From Ypsolopha sequella (Eukaryota > Arthropoda > Insecta > Lepidoptera > Ypsolophidae): a DNA stretch of 64,000 bases. Within the stretch, counting starts at the first letter, position 1. Every line of letters starts with the position of its first letter. The notes under the pieces were generated by a model that had not been told where the DNA came from, did not search any database, and worked only from the letters and a program-made list of their open reading frames with translations. Positions 33,161-43,314 of the stretch are shown here, in pieces. The stretch spans positions 28,089,221 to 28,153,220 of the forward strand of contig OW203986.1 of the NCBI GenBank assembly GCA_934047225.1, in the 5' to 3' direction. The position numbers and the translations under genes were made by a program.

Positions 33161-36100
33161 TGTTTATTTAATTATCTTCAGTTACACATTATCTACGACC
33201 ATCAAAAATATCGTCTTTATTTATAATAATCACGATAACAGGCGTGTGGCTTAAGAATTAAGATCGGGACTTATTTCTCGTCTCTGTTGTTTATTGGCTC
33301 TCTAGCGGTGTTATAATAAATTGGGCCAATCGCAGCAATATGTAATATAATAACATCGGATAAACAATGTAGGTACTTATAAAACCGTTTTTGTTGTTGC
33401 AGTTACCTTTTTACAGTATGGTAGTAGATACAATACTTTTATATACCTACGTTAAGAAAAGTAACGAATTTTGTTTTCATTCGCTATGTTCGAAATTATT
33501 ATTTTGTTTGTTTTAATTTAAATTTATTATGTCACTTACGACGCGTGTATGAATGGGTTAATAATTTTAAATAATAAACTTAATAGAACAAATTTAAATC
33601 ATCAAATAGGTACTAATAGGCAGTTCCTGAAAGGTAAGCCTCATTATGAGTAAAACGTTTAAAAGCTCCAGAAATAATTTACAACTTAACTCGTTGCAAC
33701 TTGTACTTAGCATTCGGTGAATGTTCTGCAGGAAACAAGTGATCTACACGAGTATCTTAACTACATAACTGGCATCAGTGGGCAGATTGAACCGGGTGCT
33801 ACGATCCGATAATACACGTTGTGGAGTCATTTCTTGGGTAAAAAAGGAAACGGTTTGTTAATTAATATGTGAAAATCTAATTTACCAAGATAATTTCTTG
33901 TTTAACCTGTGAAGCCAAGACACAATACCGTCAAACTATTCTGAGACCTCGACGTGTGACTTTGGAATGAATCTACTCCATGTAACAAAACTAAGATAAA
34001 CTACTAGATCAGGGCTTTCCAAAGTGTGCGTCGCGAGGCCCAAGGGCTCAATTATATGTAGTATTTGTAAGCTAAAACTGTAAGTTAAACTTATGCCCCT
34101 ACGGCTCACTTCTATTTAATTTTGTTATCCATTAGATGAAGACTTTTTATCGGCATTTAATTATTTATTCTAAATTTTTTACTGTACCTATTTGTCTGTT
34201 AATCTATGAATAAATAAATGAAATAAATCTAATAATTTCCAAGTCTTTATTGTTTTGAAATGGATACTTATATGTTCGCATCTCGTATAGGGAGGTCAAT
34301 TCAGAACTTGTACGTGACTTCCGTGATCGACTTCAGGCAAGAATTCCGCAGATCAAGGCATTTTTGTATATACTCGTATAATACTAAGTGCGTACGCTTC
34401 TATACAAAGATACATAAGCTTTCAGAAAAACATGAAGCGTTTTACAGATTACTTGACGCACAAATCAGCGTGATCGCGATAAAGTCGATACTTGATAGAT
34501 TACATAATAACTAGACGAGACAAAGGGACATTCAAGGAAGCAAAACTAACTTGCAGCTCCCGGCCCGCTGACTGTAACAAAGATCACAGAATGGCATTTT
34601 CAAAATTCGCTGATGACGATGATGATGGCGATGATTATTATTTAATTAATTCCTTCCTCTTTGATTGAGTAAAGAGGCGACCTAAGATATCTATGTCCGC
34701 TATTAATTCCTCCTTTTTTGAAAGAGTAAAGAGGTGACTAAAGAAGTATCCACTTTAGTAATTAACGGTTGTATCTCTCACACAAACTGCTGCACAGTAC
34801 TGAAGATGAGATACTGCTAGTTACAGTTTCTCTCTAAAGTTGAAAGTTGTTGTGAGAGCTGAGTTAGCACTACAGTAGTTCTACCAAAACAGTTAAATTC
34901 ATGTCTTAACTCTTATTCACTAGCATTAGGTCCTAGTTTAGATTGTCAAGGGTGTTGGGAACTACTTTCCAGGTCTTTTTCCTCTTTGTGCTAAATGATG
35001 TTATGGAACTTATTTCAAATATGTGGCCCCTCCTGAAAGTTTCCACTGGGGCAGGTAACTTTATAGGCTTCTACTTGCAACTTTAACATAGCGTTGTCTG
35101 GGCTTGTGGTATGTGGGTACAGAATACTTGATTTACTTGTCTAACACACACTTCACAAAGTATGTTTAATACTCTTATAAAGAAAAGGAAAATAAAACAA
35201 AATACAAGCTTTTCTAATCGAAATAGTGGAGTTAGGCCAAATTTATATAAAGTAGGTATTTGTAACTTGGTTTGTATAAATATGTAAATACACATGTGAT
35301 CCTTATTGTATTTATAGCATATAGTTATATTTTTAATGATCTAAGTGTATTATGTTATTAAATTTAAGTTACCCCAATTTTCATATTTTATTTATTTCCG
35401 CGTATTGTGTTTAGCTAAATTGTTTTCTTTTTATATTTACAATGACTTGTAATAACTACACATGATGTAATTATATTGCATAAATAAATCTACTTATATT
35501 TCTTTATATAGGGTATAAATAGACTGCGACCTTTAAATATAACCACATACTCTACTGATCATAGTGAAAAATCCCCGCGCAAACCTTCAGACAAAAAGAT
35601 ATTTAACTGTGACTTAAAGACTCTATCTCACAGCAGGAAGGTCTATTTTAGAACGTAGCGCAAGAACAACTGTTTCACGGATGACGCTGACTCAAAAAAC
35701 GCTCGAATCTCGATGCGTCAGGGTTCACACATTTTTGTTTGAAACTCAAATATTTCCTAAACTGATGGTTTGCGCGGGTATGTTCTTAGAAAAAGTGGTT
35801 CAGTATGATCGGTACAATATATGGTTTTGTTCAAAAAGTATATTTACACCCTTTATACGTTTATGTGACTCAGCAAAAAGTATGTTTGGCCGTCTGCAGA
35901 GCAACCTAAACAATAACATTTCTTATGACTCTGTCATAAAGGTTAAAATCGGATGAAAATAGGTAGCTTGAACTGCAAGCGACTGTACATAATGCGTTTT
36001 ATAAATTCTATAATTATGACACGATAACATACCCGAATGTTATGTTGGCCTTTTAAAAAGTTTAAAAAGAAAACGTAGGAAGGCATGGGGACTGCCGAAC

Positions 36101-36335
36101 TTTATTGTTAACATTAGCATGTCGGTGAAGGGTTCAAAAATCTAGGCCGCAAGTTCATTCATTTAGGCCAATACGTACGCAAATCTATGTTAGATTCGGA
36201 AAAGATACGAGATTTAATTGAGGTCAAACACAACCTTTTCTGGGAAGTAAAGACTTAATTTATCATTATTCGTCCGTGTAATAGAGCTTTATCAGACAGA
36301 TAGTTAATACCCGTGTTTACTGTATAATTGATAGT
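33161..36335. other. No gene seen
   Basis: About 3.2 kb without a supportable gene. A small imperfect tandem duplication at 34650-34740 repeats AATTCCT and GAGTAAAGAGG. The frame at 35681-35956 has no recognisable domain. Confidence 0.3.
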
Positions 36336-36495
36336 GGTGTCGATTCGGCGTAACACGAGTTAATTTATTCGACAGGACTAACCTTATTTTAATTGTCCTG
36401 TCTTTTTCCTTCTTTATCAAAAAGACCAGGACAGAACGCTTAAATTAAGTTTAGTCCAGTCAAATAAGTTAAGATGTCTACACTGAATCGTCACC
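36336..36495. mobile_element. MITE, family W copy 2
   Basis: GGTGTCGATTCGGCGTAACA at the left; right end CACTGAATCGTCACC. Inner arms CGACAGGACTAACCTTATTT and AATTAAGTTTAGTCCAGTC. Same length as copy 1. Confidence 0.75.
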
Positions 36496-36622
36496 ATTGT
36501 ATTTTTAACGTAAACTAAGAACAATCACATTTAAATTGAGTGACGTCGTATGGTGTACGGGTTCTGAAAGCAAAGATAAAATAAACTTGTGATATGTTTT
36601 TCTTGGTAGAGCTAATGCCGGG

Positions 36623-36962
36623 CTCGACTGTGGAGGTACTACCATCTTACTTGGAGACCCCCTCGAAACAATTCGGGGGAGAGTAAGAGGACAGCTCACA
36701 GGCAAAAAACCAGGGGGCCCACCATGCCTGGGACCGACGGATGGCGGTATGTCCATTCCTAATAGCCGGGCCTTATATGGAACAGACTGGTGACGGGCAG
36801 CGGCGTCACTGGTGCGAGGGTTCCGGCACCGCGCTCACCAACCCGCCTGCCCAGCGTGTGTGAGTATGGGCAATTCTTCCAGGATGACCGCCGGGAGTAG
36901 CAAAGTCCTGGAAAGGCTTATGTCCAGCAGTGGACGAACTAGGCTGGTGGATGGATGGATGA
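36623..36962 (+). mobile_element. Family R repeat, most complete copy
   Basis: Runs from CTCGACTGTGGAGGTACTAC through GGGAGAGTAAGAGGACAGCT and GCGCTCACCAACCCGCCTGC to CCAGCAGTGGACGAACTAGG and a GGATGGATGGATG end. The short simple-sequence tail and 5'-variable copies fit a LINE-mobilised element. Confidence 0.6.
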
Positions 36963-36964
36963 AG

Positions 36965-37130
36965 CTTTTTCTAGCAGAGTTGTGTTATTTTATATATTAC
37001 ATTGTAAATGATCCTGCACAACAAGTTTAAAGTGTGTTTATAGTTGTTGTGCAGGATCATTTAAATTTTTAAACGTTACGCATTGTTGATCGTTCATGTA
37101 ATTTTTATCCGGGAAAGTTTTGCTAACCCA
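36965..37130. mobile_element. MITE-like family H, copy 2
   Basis: TTGTAAATGATCCTGCACAA and its inverse TTGTGCAGGATCATTT form a hairpin of about 16 bp with a 27-bp spacer. It is flanked by TTTTCTAGCAGAGTTGTG and the inverse-like AAAGTTTTGCTAACCC. Confidence 0.6.
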
Positions 37131-37240
37131 ATCATCGCTCTTATTATCATAATAATAGGGGTAAAAATTGAACCTGAACAATGTTCCCCAAGTAACAATT
37201 AAATTAATTATCGGATTTAAACTATTGAGGCATCAAAGTT

Positions 37241-37525
37241 ACTTTTAACCACTTGTAAATTCTTCGATAGTCTACGAAATAGCATACATACGTATTATGT
37301 GGTATACAAGAATATTCTTTATTGCCAGGGTTGCCAACTCCTAAAAGATTTTCCCCCTAACCAAAACCAAAATTCCCTTAAATGCCCAAAATTCATTGTT
37401 AAAAACCCGAAAACAAAAAACTATCTTAAGCCTTAAAAAGTGTTTATTTACATAATATTCAGTAGGTCGAAAAAAAAACGGTTTCATCTGAAGCACTTAA
37501 TATTATTTGACTGTTAAATAAACTC
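37241..37525 (+). repeat. Segment D, left copy
   Basis: About 285 bp matching 49200-49463 in the same orientation (AACCACTTGTAAATT, TAGCATACATACGTATTATG, GCCAGGGTTGCCAACTCCTA, TTCAGTAGGTCGAAAAAAAA). The two copies lie on either side of the Pao element. The left copy keeps about 20 bp (CTTAAGCCTTAAAAAGTG) absent from the right copy. Confidence 0.8.
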
Positions 37526-37694
37526 AAATTTATTTTTCGATGGCATAAAATCAATTGACCAGTCGGACCCCCTAAATTTACCCAAAAAATATTAGGCCAC
37601 TATAAAAGTCCCATTACACATCTTTTCCCCCTAAATTTAGGGGGAAAACAACCAAGTTGAGACACCTGTTTATTGCACAAACACAGAAACACGG

Positions 37695-37994
37695 TGTTGT
37701 GGACTGTATGTAAGGAAAACGCTTGTTTCGATTTGTTCCTTTATTTGCTCTTTATTGTAGGAGAGCTATTATTCAACTGAATGCTGACACAGTAAACCGC
37801 CCTACTTTTATACACGCCGTTTTGCACACGGCACTAATCTAAACAGTCTTTCTTTGTCTAACTTATATCTATCTCTTTCATAAATTATCTAGCTTATGTC
37901 TATCTCTCTCTATACTCGTTGGGTGCGTCTGTGCGGTACTGCCGTCGGAGACCACCCTATTTTCCGTTTACGGCGAGGCTCGGCGTCCGCAACA
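37695..37994 (-). repeat. Pao 3' LTR
   Basis: 300 bp, starting TGTTG and ending CAACA. Compared by eye with 48601-48900 it differs at one base (CACAGTAAACC against CACAATAAACC), which points to a recent insertion. The pol stop codon (37957-37959) lies inside it. Confidence 0.95.
37740..37756 (-). terminator. Pao polyadenylation signals (3' LTR)
   Basis: Two AATAAA hexamers on the minus strand within the 3' LTR, downstream of the TATA box/initiator region, in the position expected for polyadenylation at the R/U5 border. Confidence 0.6.
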
Positions 37995-40900
37995 TTCCTC
38001 CCCCCGGCGTAGCACGCGTAGCCTCCTTTTCTAGGACGACGAGTCTTCTTGCGGGACGTTTGAATACTCCAGTTTTCGTTCGGACGTCTGCTACTCGTAC
38101 GCCGCCGTCTGGTCCCTGGTAGGTGCGCTCGATGATGCCCATTGGCCAGGTGTTCCGAGGCAGGGTGTGATCGACGATCACCACGACGTCACCAGGCTGA
38201 AGAGGTTGCTCGTTCTGGGTTGGCTCGCCACGTGGTACCAGTGTAGGAAGGTACTCGCGTACCCATCTCTTCCAATAGATGTCTGCGAGTGCTTGACTGG
38301 CACGCCAGGTCCGTCGATCAGCGACATCACATGGGCCCGTAGTAGGAAGACCGGTAGATGTACCCAGAAGGAAGTGATTTGGGGTGAGCGCCTCAGGATC
38401 GAGAGGGCTCACGCTCACATGTGTCAGCGGTCGTGCGTTCACCGAGAACTCTGCCTCGGTCAGGAGTGTTTGTAGGACCTCCTCCGCTGGTTCTCGTTCT
38501 TGGAGTGTTGCCTTCAAAGCTGTCTTGATGGAGCGCACCAGTCGTTCCCAGGCTCCTCCTTGGTTTGGTGCTCCTGGTGGTATGAACCGCCACTCCATTC
38601 GATGAAGCAGCGCTTCGTCTCGCAGGGCGGGTGCCCACTCTGTATAGGCGGCTCGTAGTTCATGATCCGCTCCTTTGAAGTTCGTGGCGTTGTCTGAATA
38701 CATTAGACGTGGCCATCCTCTACGTGCAGCCATTCTGCGCAGCGCCATTAGCGCCGAATCAGTGGAGAGTGACGGGACAAGTTCGATGTGCACGGCGCGT
38801 GTGGTGAGGCACGTGTAGAGTGCGCCCCATCTCTTTTCGCGGCGGCGTCCCACTTTCACCACCATTGGCCCGAAGTAATCTACGCCACAGTTGGTGAACG
38901 GGCGATGGTAAGGGTCCAGGCGGGCGCGTGGCAGGTCTCCGGTAGCTGGCACTCGTGGTCTGGAGCGGCGCACTCGACAGAGAGTGCAGTTGCGTTCCAC
39001 GGCTCGTACTGAAGGCCGTAGGTGGATTATCCAGTACCTTTGTCGAAGGTCGTTCGTCACGCGTTCACGGTTTGCGTGACCAGCAGCACAGTGCTCTTGC
39101 AACACGATGAGCTTTGTCAGGTGGTGACGTCCATCCAGGATCATGGGTTGCTTCGTCTCAATGGGCGCAGTTGCTGCTCCTATGCGGCCGCGGACTCGAA
39201 GCACGCCGTCTTTCAGTACGGGATCCAGTTTGTATAGTCGGCTCCCTTTTGTGATAGGGCGGTTCGACTCGATCTTCTTAATGTCCTGATTGAAGCTCTC
39301 TTTCTGTGCTTGTTGTATGAGCGCTCGTTCGGCTCGTTCAATGTGCTGGTGCTCCATTCTTGTAGCTCTGCGCCGGCATATGTCAGTGAATGCCAGCACA
39401 CGGGCGGTTGCTCGTACTAGCGTCTCGTACTTGGAGAAACGGGTTGGATCTGGCAACCAGTCGCTTGTCGTCGTAGTATCTTCACTCGTATGGAGAACGT
39501 CTTGTTCGTCGTTATCCTCGTCGATTGTTTGTTTTGTGGGCCATTGGTCTTCTGGTTCAAATAGGAAGCGCGGCCCTTGAAACCAGCGGTTGTTCTCGCT
39601 GATCGGTGCTTTGGTCATCCTTGTGGCGTCATCAGCTACGTTCTCGCCAGTGGGTAGCCATCGCCATTCTTCTTTGTTAGTGAGCTCCGTGATCTCACCA
39701 AGTCGGTGCGCGACAAAAGGAGTGTATCGTTTTGAGTCGTGGTAAATCCAGTGTACCACGGTTGTGGAGTCACTCCAATAGATTGTTCTGGATATCTCGA
39801 TACGATGTTCCCTTTTTATAGTCTCGGCGAGTCTGGCACCGATGACAGCCGCTTGGAGTTCAAGGCGAGGGATGGTCTGTACCCGTCGTGGTGCCACCTT
39901 AGCTTTGGCGGCCACTAGGGCGACTTGGATGCTCCCGTCGCGGTTCAGGATCCTCCAGTAGGCTACAGTAGCGTAGGCCTGCTCGCTTGCGTCACATAGA
40001 ACGTGCAATTCTACACGCTCGTAGTTGCTCAGTCCGTAGCATCGATCTAGACGCAGGTGGGCGATCTCAGTGAGTTGCTGCAGCCAACATGTGAAGAGTT
40101 CGTCTTCTTCCGCGGGGATAGGTTCGTCCCAGGACATTTTGAGGCGCCACAAGCTTTGCAGGATGATCTTGGCTCTGATGGTGTATTGGCTCAGCAGCCC
40201 CAGTGGGTCGTATATTGACATTACCGCGCTGAGTGCTTCTCTTTTTGTTGGTGCGCGGGTCTGTGCTCGTACTTCAGCCGGGACTCGATGCATGGATGTG
40301 TTGAATCCCAACTCATCTCGTTCTGCATTCCAGAAAAGCCCGAGTATCTTGTTTCCCAGGTCTTCTCCTCCCAGTTGTGCTGGCACAGTCGCATGTAGGT
40401 CAGCTGGTACATCGCATAATGTGGTCTTGCGATTAGCGTTCCATCCACGCAGTGTGAATCCAGCGGCCGCGTGCACTGTTCTAACTTCTTTGATGGTGCG
40501 TAGGGCCTCTTCTTCATCCTCAAAGCTGCATACTAAGTCATCCATGTAATGGCTGTGAGTGATGACTTCCAGTGCATGTGGATGTGTCTGCGCGTGTTCT
40601 CGTGCGTTATGATCGCGCACGGAATGTGCCATGAATGGTGAACTCGCAGCGCCGAAGATCATACTCGTCATTTTGTAGAGACGAGGTGGGTTCATTCTGT
40701 CTTCGCCTCTCCAAAGAAACTGTTGCGCTGGCTGATCTTCAGGGCGGATCTTGATACGTAGAAACATTTCTTGTATGTCTGCGGTGACTGCGACTGGTTT
40801 CTCTCTGAACCGAAACAGGATCCCCTGCAGTGATAAAAGCAGGTCCGGTCCTTCAAGCAACTCGGTGTTGAGGCTCACGCCGTGACTCCTCGCAGCCGCA

Positions 40901-41709
40901 TCGAATACAAGTCTTTTCTTGCCGGGCTTGTTTAAGTTTTCTACGGCAAAGTGCGGCAGGTACCAGCATACAGCGCTTGCATGTTCTGAGCCATCACATG
41001 GTACCGCGTATCCTTTCTTGAGCAGGTTTTCTATTTGCGTGGTATATTCTCTGGCAAAGTCAGGCGAGGCGTCCATCTTTCGTTCTATTTGCCGAAGTCG
41101 ACGTAACGCTGTGTTATAGCTCGGAGGCAGAGTTACTTCATCATGTCGCCATGGTAGCCCAACTTCATAACCGCTGTCAATCTTCTTCATTGTTTGTTTG
41201 ACAATGCTCGTGGCTCGCTGATCTGTGTCGTTCAAGTGTGGTTTGCGAGTGACACCAAGTGCATCTATTCTGAAGTGTGCTTCTACCAGTTCATGCAGGC
41301 GTTGATCATTCTGTTCTCTGTTCTTGTTCATGTGCTGATCAGGTGTGTAGATATGTAGCACGCTCTCTTGGTTGTAGATGACGCTGCGTGGTACTGTTCC
41401 ATGTATAACCCAGCCGAGTTGTGTTCTGGACGCGGCTGGTTGATTAGGGCCGCCGACTCGCAGCTCGCGGGATACAATGTGCTCCCAGTGGTCTGTCCCC
41501 ACCAGGATTCCGGGACGTGCTAGTTCGTAGCATACGTCTTCTTTCAGTAGATCTTGCAGGTGTTCATGTTTCAGCAGTGATTCTGGGATGGACTGCTGAT
41601 GAAGCCTCAGGTTTTTGACGGTGCGTGCTTGTAACTTGTGTAGTGCGACGTCTCTCTTGCCTCTCAGTTGCACGCTGACGATCTTGCTGTCTCCCTCTTT
41701 TGTAGTCAA
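37957..41709 (-). CDS. Pao/BEL Pol: RT, RNase H, integrase (3' part)
   Basis: About 1250 residues, the downstream part of a Gag-Pol polyprotein cut off from gag-protease by the CR1-like insert. Reverse transcriptase is at about 175-450, with the first catalytic Asp in TADIQ (311) and HYMDD (387-391). RNase H is at about 565-700, with LCDAS (D573), RLELQ (E617) and WSDST (D647). Integrase is at about 860-1090: a zinc-binding region ending CTLC (908-911), then GVDYFG (D944), YSDNATNF (D1006) and GGAWERL (E1055). A DUF5641-like tail is at about 1165-1230. It copies element RNA and inserts the cDNA. There are no internal stops. The apparent first codon is a TTG at the insertion junction and is not a true start. 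The frame runs through the polypurine tract and stops 38 bases inside the 3' LTR. Confidence 0.95.
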   Translation of the reverse strand: MTTKEGDSKIVSVQLRGKRDVALHKLQARTVKNLRLHQQSIPESLLKHEHLQDLLKEDVCYELARPGILVGTDHWEHIVSRELRVGGPNQPAASRTQLGWVIHGTVPRSVIYNQESVLHIYTPDQHMNKNREQNDQRLHELVEAHFRIDALGVTRKPHLNDTDQRATSIVKQTMKKIDSGYEVGLPWRHDEVTLPPSYNTALRRLRQIERKMDASPDFAREYTTQIENLLKKGYAVPCDGSEHASAVCWYLPHFAVENLNKPGKKRLVFDAAARSHGVSLNTELLEGPDLLLSLQGILFRFREKPVAVTADIQEMFLRIKIRPEDQPAQQFLWRGEDRMNPPRLYKMTSMIFGAASSPFMAHSVRDHNAREHAQTHPHALEVITHSHYMDDLVCSFEDEEEALRTIKEVRTVHAAAGFTLRGWNANRKTTLCDVPADLHATVPAQLGGEDLGNKILGLFWNAERDELGFNTSMHRVPAEVRAQTRAPTKREALSAVMSIYDPLGLLSQYTIRAKIILQSLWRLKMSWDEPIPAEEDELFTCWLQQLTEIAHLRLDRCYGLSNYERVELHVLCDASEQAYATVAYWRILNRDGSIQVALVAAKAKVAPRRVQTIPRLELQAAVIGARLAETIKREHRIEISRTIYWSDSTTVVHWIYHDSKRYTPFVAHRLGEITELTNKEEWRWLPTGENVADDATRMTKAPISENNRWFQGPRFLFEPEDQWPTKQTIDEDNDEQDVLHTSEDTTTTSDWLPDPTRFSKYETLVRATARVLAFTDICRRRATRMEHQHIERAERALIQQAQKESFNQDIKKIESNRPITKGSRLYKLDPVLKDGVLRVRGRIGAATAPIETKQPMILDGRHHLTKLIVLQEHCAAGHANRERVTNDLRQRYWIIHLRPSVRAVERNCTLCRVRRSRPRVPATGDLPRARLDPYHRPFTNCGVDYFGPMVVKVGRRREKRWGALYTCLTTRAVHIELVPSLSTDSALMALRRMAARRGWPRLMYSDNATNFKGADHELRAAYTEWAPALRDEALLHRMEWRFIPPGAPNQGGAWERLVRSIKTALKATLQEREPAEEVLQTLLTEAEFSVNARPLTHVSVSPLDPEALTPNHFLLGTSTGLPTTGPCDVADRRTWRASQALADIYWKRWVREYLPTLVPRGEPTQNEQPLQPGDVVVIVDHTLPRNTWPMGIIERTYQGPDGGVRVADVRTKTGVFKRPARRLVVLEKEATRATPGGGMLRTPSLAVNGK
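37995..38005 (-). promoter_or_regulatory. Pao polypurine tract
   Basis: On the minus strand GGGGGGAGGAA directly abuts the 3' LTR. It is the expected primer for plus-strand DNA synthesis. It is also translated, as the Gly-Gly-Gly-Met region of Pol. Confidence 0.85.
41704..41708 (+). repeat. Target duplication of CR1-like insert, left
   Basis: AGTCA at 41704-41708 is repeated at 46677-46681; a sixth base, T, could belong to the duplication or to the TTA tail. Removing the insert and one copy restores continuity of the surrounding Pao sequence. Confidence 0.8.
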
Positions 41710-41944
41710 TGTGCTTTTACCTACATGTTGGCTTAAACTGTTCTCACTTAATTTAAATTCAAATAAATAAACTTTCTGGTGTTTTTGTACTTACAAGTGT
41801 TTTTATTTGAGGTGCAAACAAGTGAATATTATACAATCAATGTATTTCCGCATTTGGTGTATGCTTTAACACAGTTCTGCCATTCACTACAACATAACCT
41901 CACTTCACCACACTTAGCTTACTTAAACTTGTTGAGGATCTATA

Positions 41945-42691
41945 ATGCCCAAGTCGAAGAGTATCAAGGCTTCTACAGTGGAGCCTCTGACTGCTGTGAA
42001 TACGATGGAGAAGAAGTTCTTCAATGTGATGGCGGACTTTGAAACCCGGATGGCAGCTGCGGCAAAGAGTCCCCGCAGCCTGGATCAGTTGGCGGGTGAG
42101 TTTGCCGTCTTCAAAGACTGGATGAAGGAGACTATTAGCATCCTCCGCCAGCAGATCTCCTCAGTGTCTCAGGTTGTTGATGAGATGGACAACCGGGGTA
42201 GACGGAAATTTTTGCTGTTCCGTGGCATTGAAGAGACGGCCAATGAAGATCTTTCATCTGTAGTCATGCAGACGATTAGCCAGAAGCTTAAGTTGCCGCA
42301 GTTCACCAATGACTCCATCAGGTCGTGTTATCGCCTCGGTAAGCCTTCACATGACAATGGTGGTTGCCGTCCTGTACTCATCAGGTTTTCAAGTCTGGAT
42401 ATCCGGTCTTCAGTGTGGCAGAAGAAGAAGGAACTGAAGGGATGCCAGATTTCAGTAGCGGAATTCCTCACTGCGCCTCGCAGGCAAATATTTGCTGAAG
42501 CGCGTAAACTTTATGGTGTAACCCGCTGTTGGTCGCAGGATGGCAACCTCTTTATAAAGCTCCCTGATGGCAACAAACTGCGTCTCAATACCATGGAGCA
42601 ACTGCAGGACTTCTCTGCCAAGTATCCACCTTCCACTGATGCTCAAGCTTCCTCAGGTCGGTCAAGACGAGATAGATCTGAAAAAAAATAA
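41945..42691 (+). CDS. CR1-like ORF1 protein (RNA-binding)
   Basis: 248 residues from an ATG at 41945. About 55-100 is predicted by eye to be helical/coiled coil (WMKETISILRQQISSVSQVV). About 105-190 resembles the RRM-like domain of L1/CR1 ORF1 proteins, with RRKFLLFRGIEE followed by CYRLGK and RPVLIRFSS. About 190-225 would be the C-terminal domain. In the LINE families where it has been studied, ORF1p trimerises and coats its own RNA as a nucleic-acid chaperone. There is no CCHC zinc knuckle. ORF2 follows after about 620 bp in the same strand. Confidence 0.8.
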   Translation: MPKSKSIKASTVEPLTAVNTMEKKFFNVMADFETRMAAAAKSPRSLDQLAGEFAVFKDWMKETISILRQQISSVSQVVDEMDNRGRRKFLLFRGIEETANEDLSSVVMQTISQKLKLPQFTNDSIRSCYRLGKPSHDNGGCRPVLIRFSSLDIRSSVWQKKKELKGCQISVAEFLTAPRRQIFAEARKLYGVTRCWSQDGNLFIKLPDGNKLRLNTMEQLQDFSAKYPPSTDAQASSGRSRRDRSEKK

Positions 42692-43314
42692 AAGTCAAGA
42701 TTCGCAAATCAAGTAACGTAGCTGTAAAACGATAGGCATATTTGAATAACAAACTAACATTTTACGTTAATTGAATTCATTGATGGGCAGATTGTAGTAA
42801 GTTTTACTTTTCTCATACTACTGCTAATGCTAAAACTTGAAAAAAATATATAAAAATATCTTTTTTTTACTCACCGTCACATTTCTTATCAAATTTGTCA
42901 ATCAATTGACGTTTTTATTTTGCGTTCTCTCTTGCGTTTCAGTTTTAGCTTTATAGCTCCGAATTTGTCACATGTTTAATCATGCAACTTTATACAATTT
43001 AAGATGTTGCAAAATTGTTTCATAACTAAAATTTTCAAAGTGTTTCGTTTTGTTTGCCTTTTTGTGTTGCATATTTTGTGAATTATAATGTGTTTAATGT
43101 AAGTTTAATCAGCATACTATATTTAGTGAGATGGCAGTGTTTTTGTGGTAATTAAGACAGGTATTTTTACCCTGTCTGTCACTTTTAAATATAAACATTA
43201 TTTAGTATATTTACTAGTACTTTAGCGTTATTTCCTTAGGTTGATTGTTATTAATAGGTTTGTGTTGTTGTCATAGGTATTTATTATTCTATTTATTAAT
43301 TGCGTATATGTAAT
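42692..43314 (+). other. Inter-ORF region of the CR1-like element
   Basis: AT-rich, stop-dense. It is long for a LINE spacer. How ORF2 would be translated from it cannot be seen; no overlap or reinitiation signal is evident. Confidence 0.6.
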
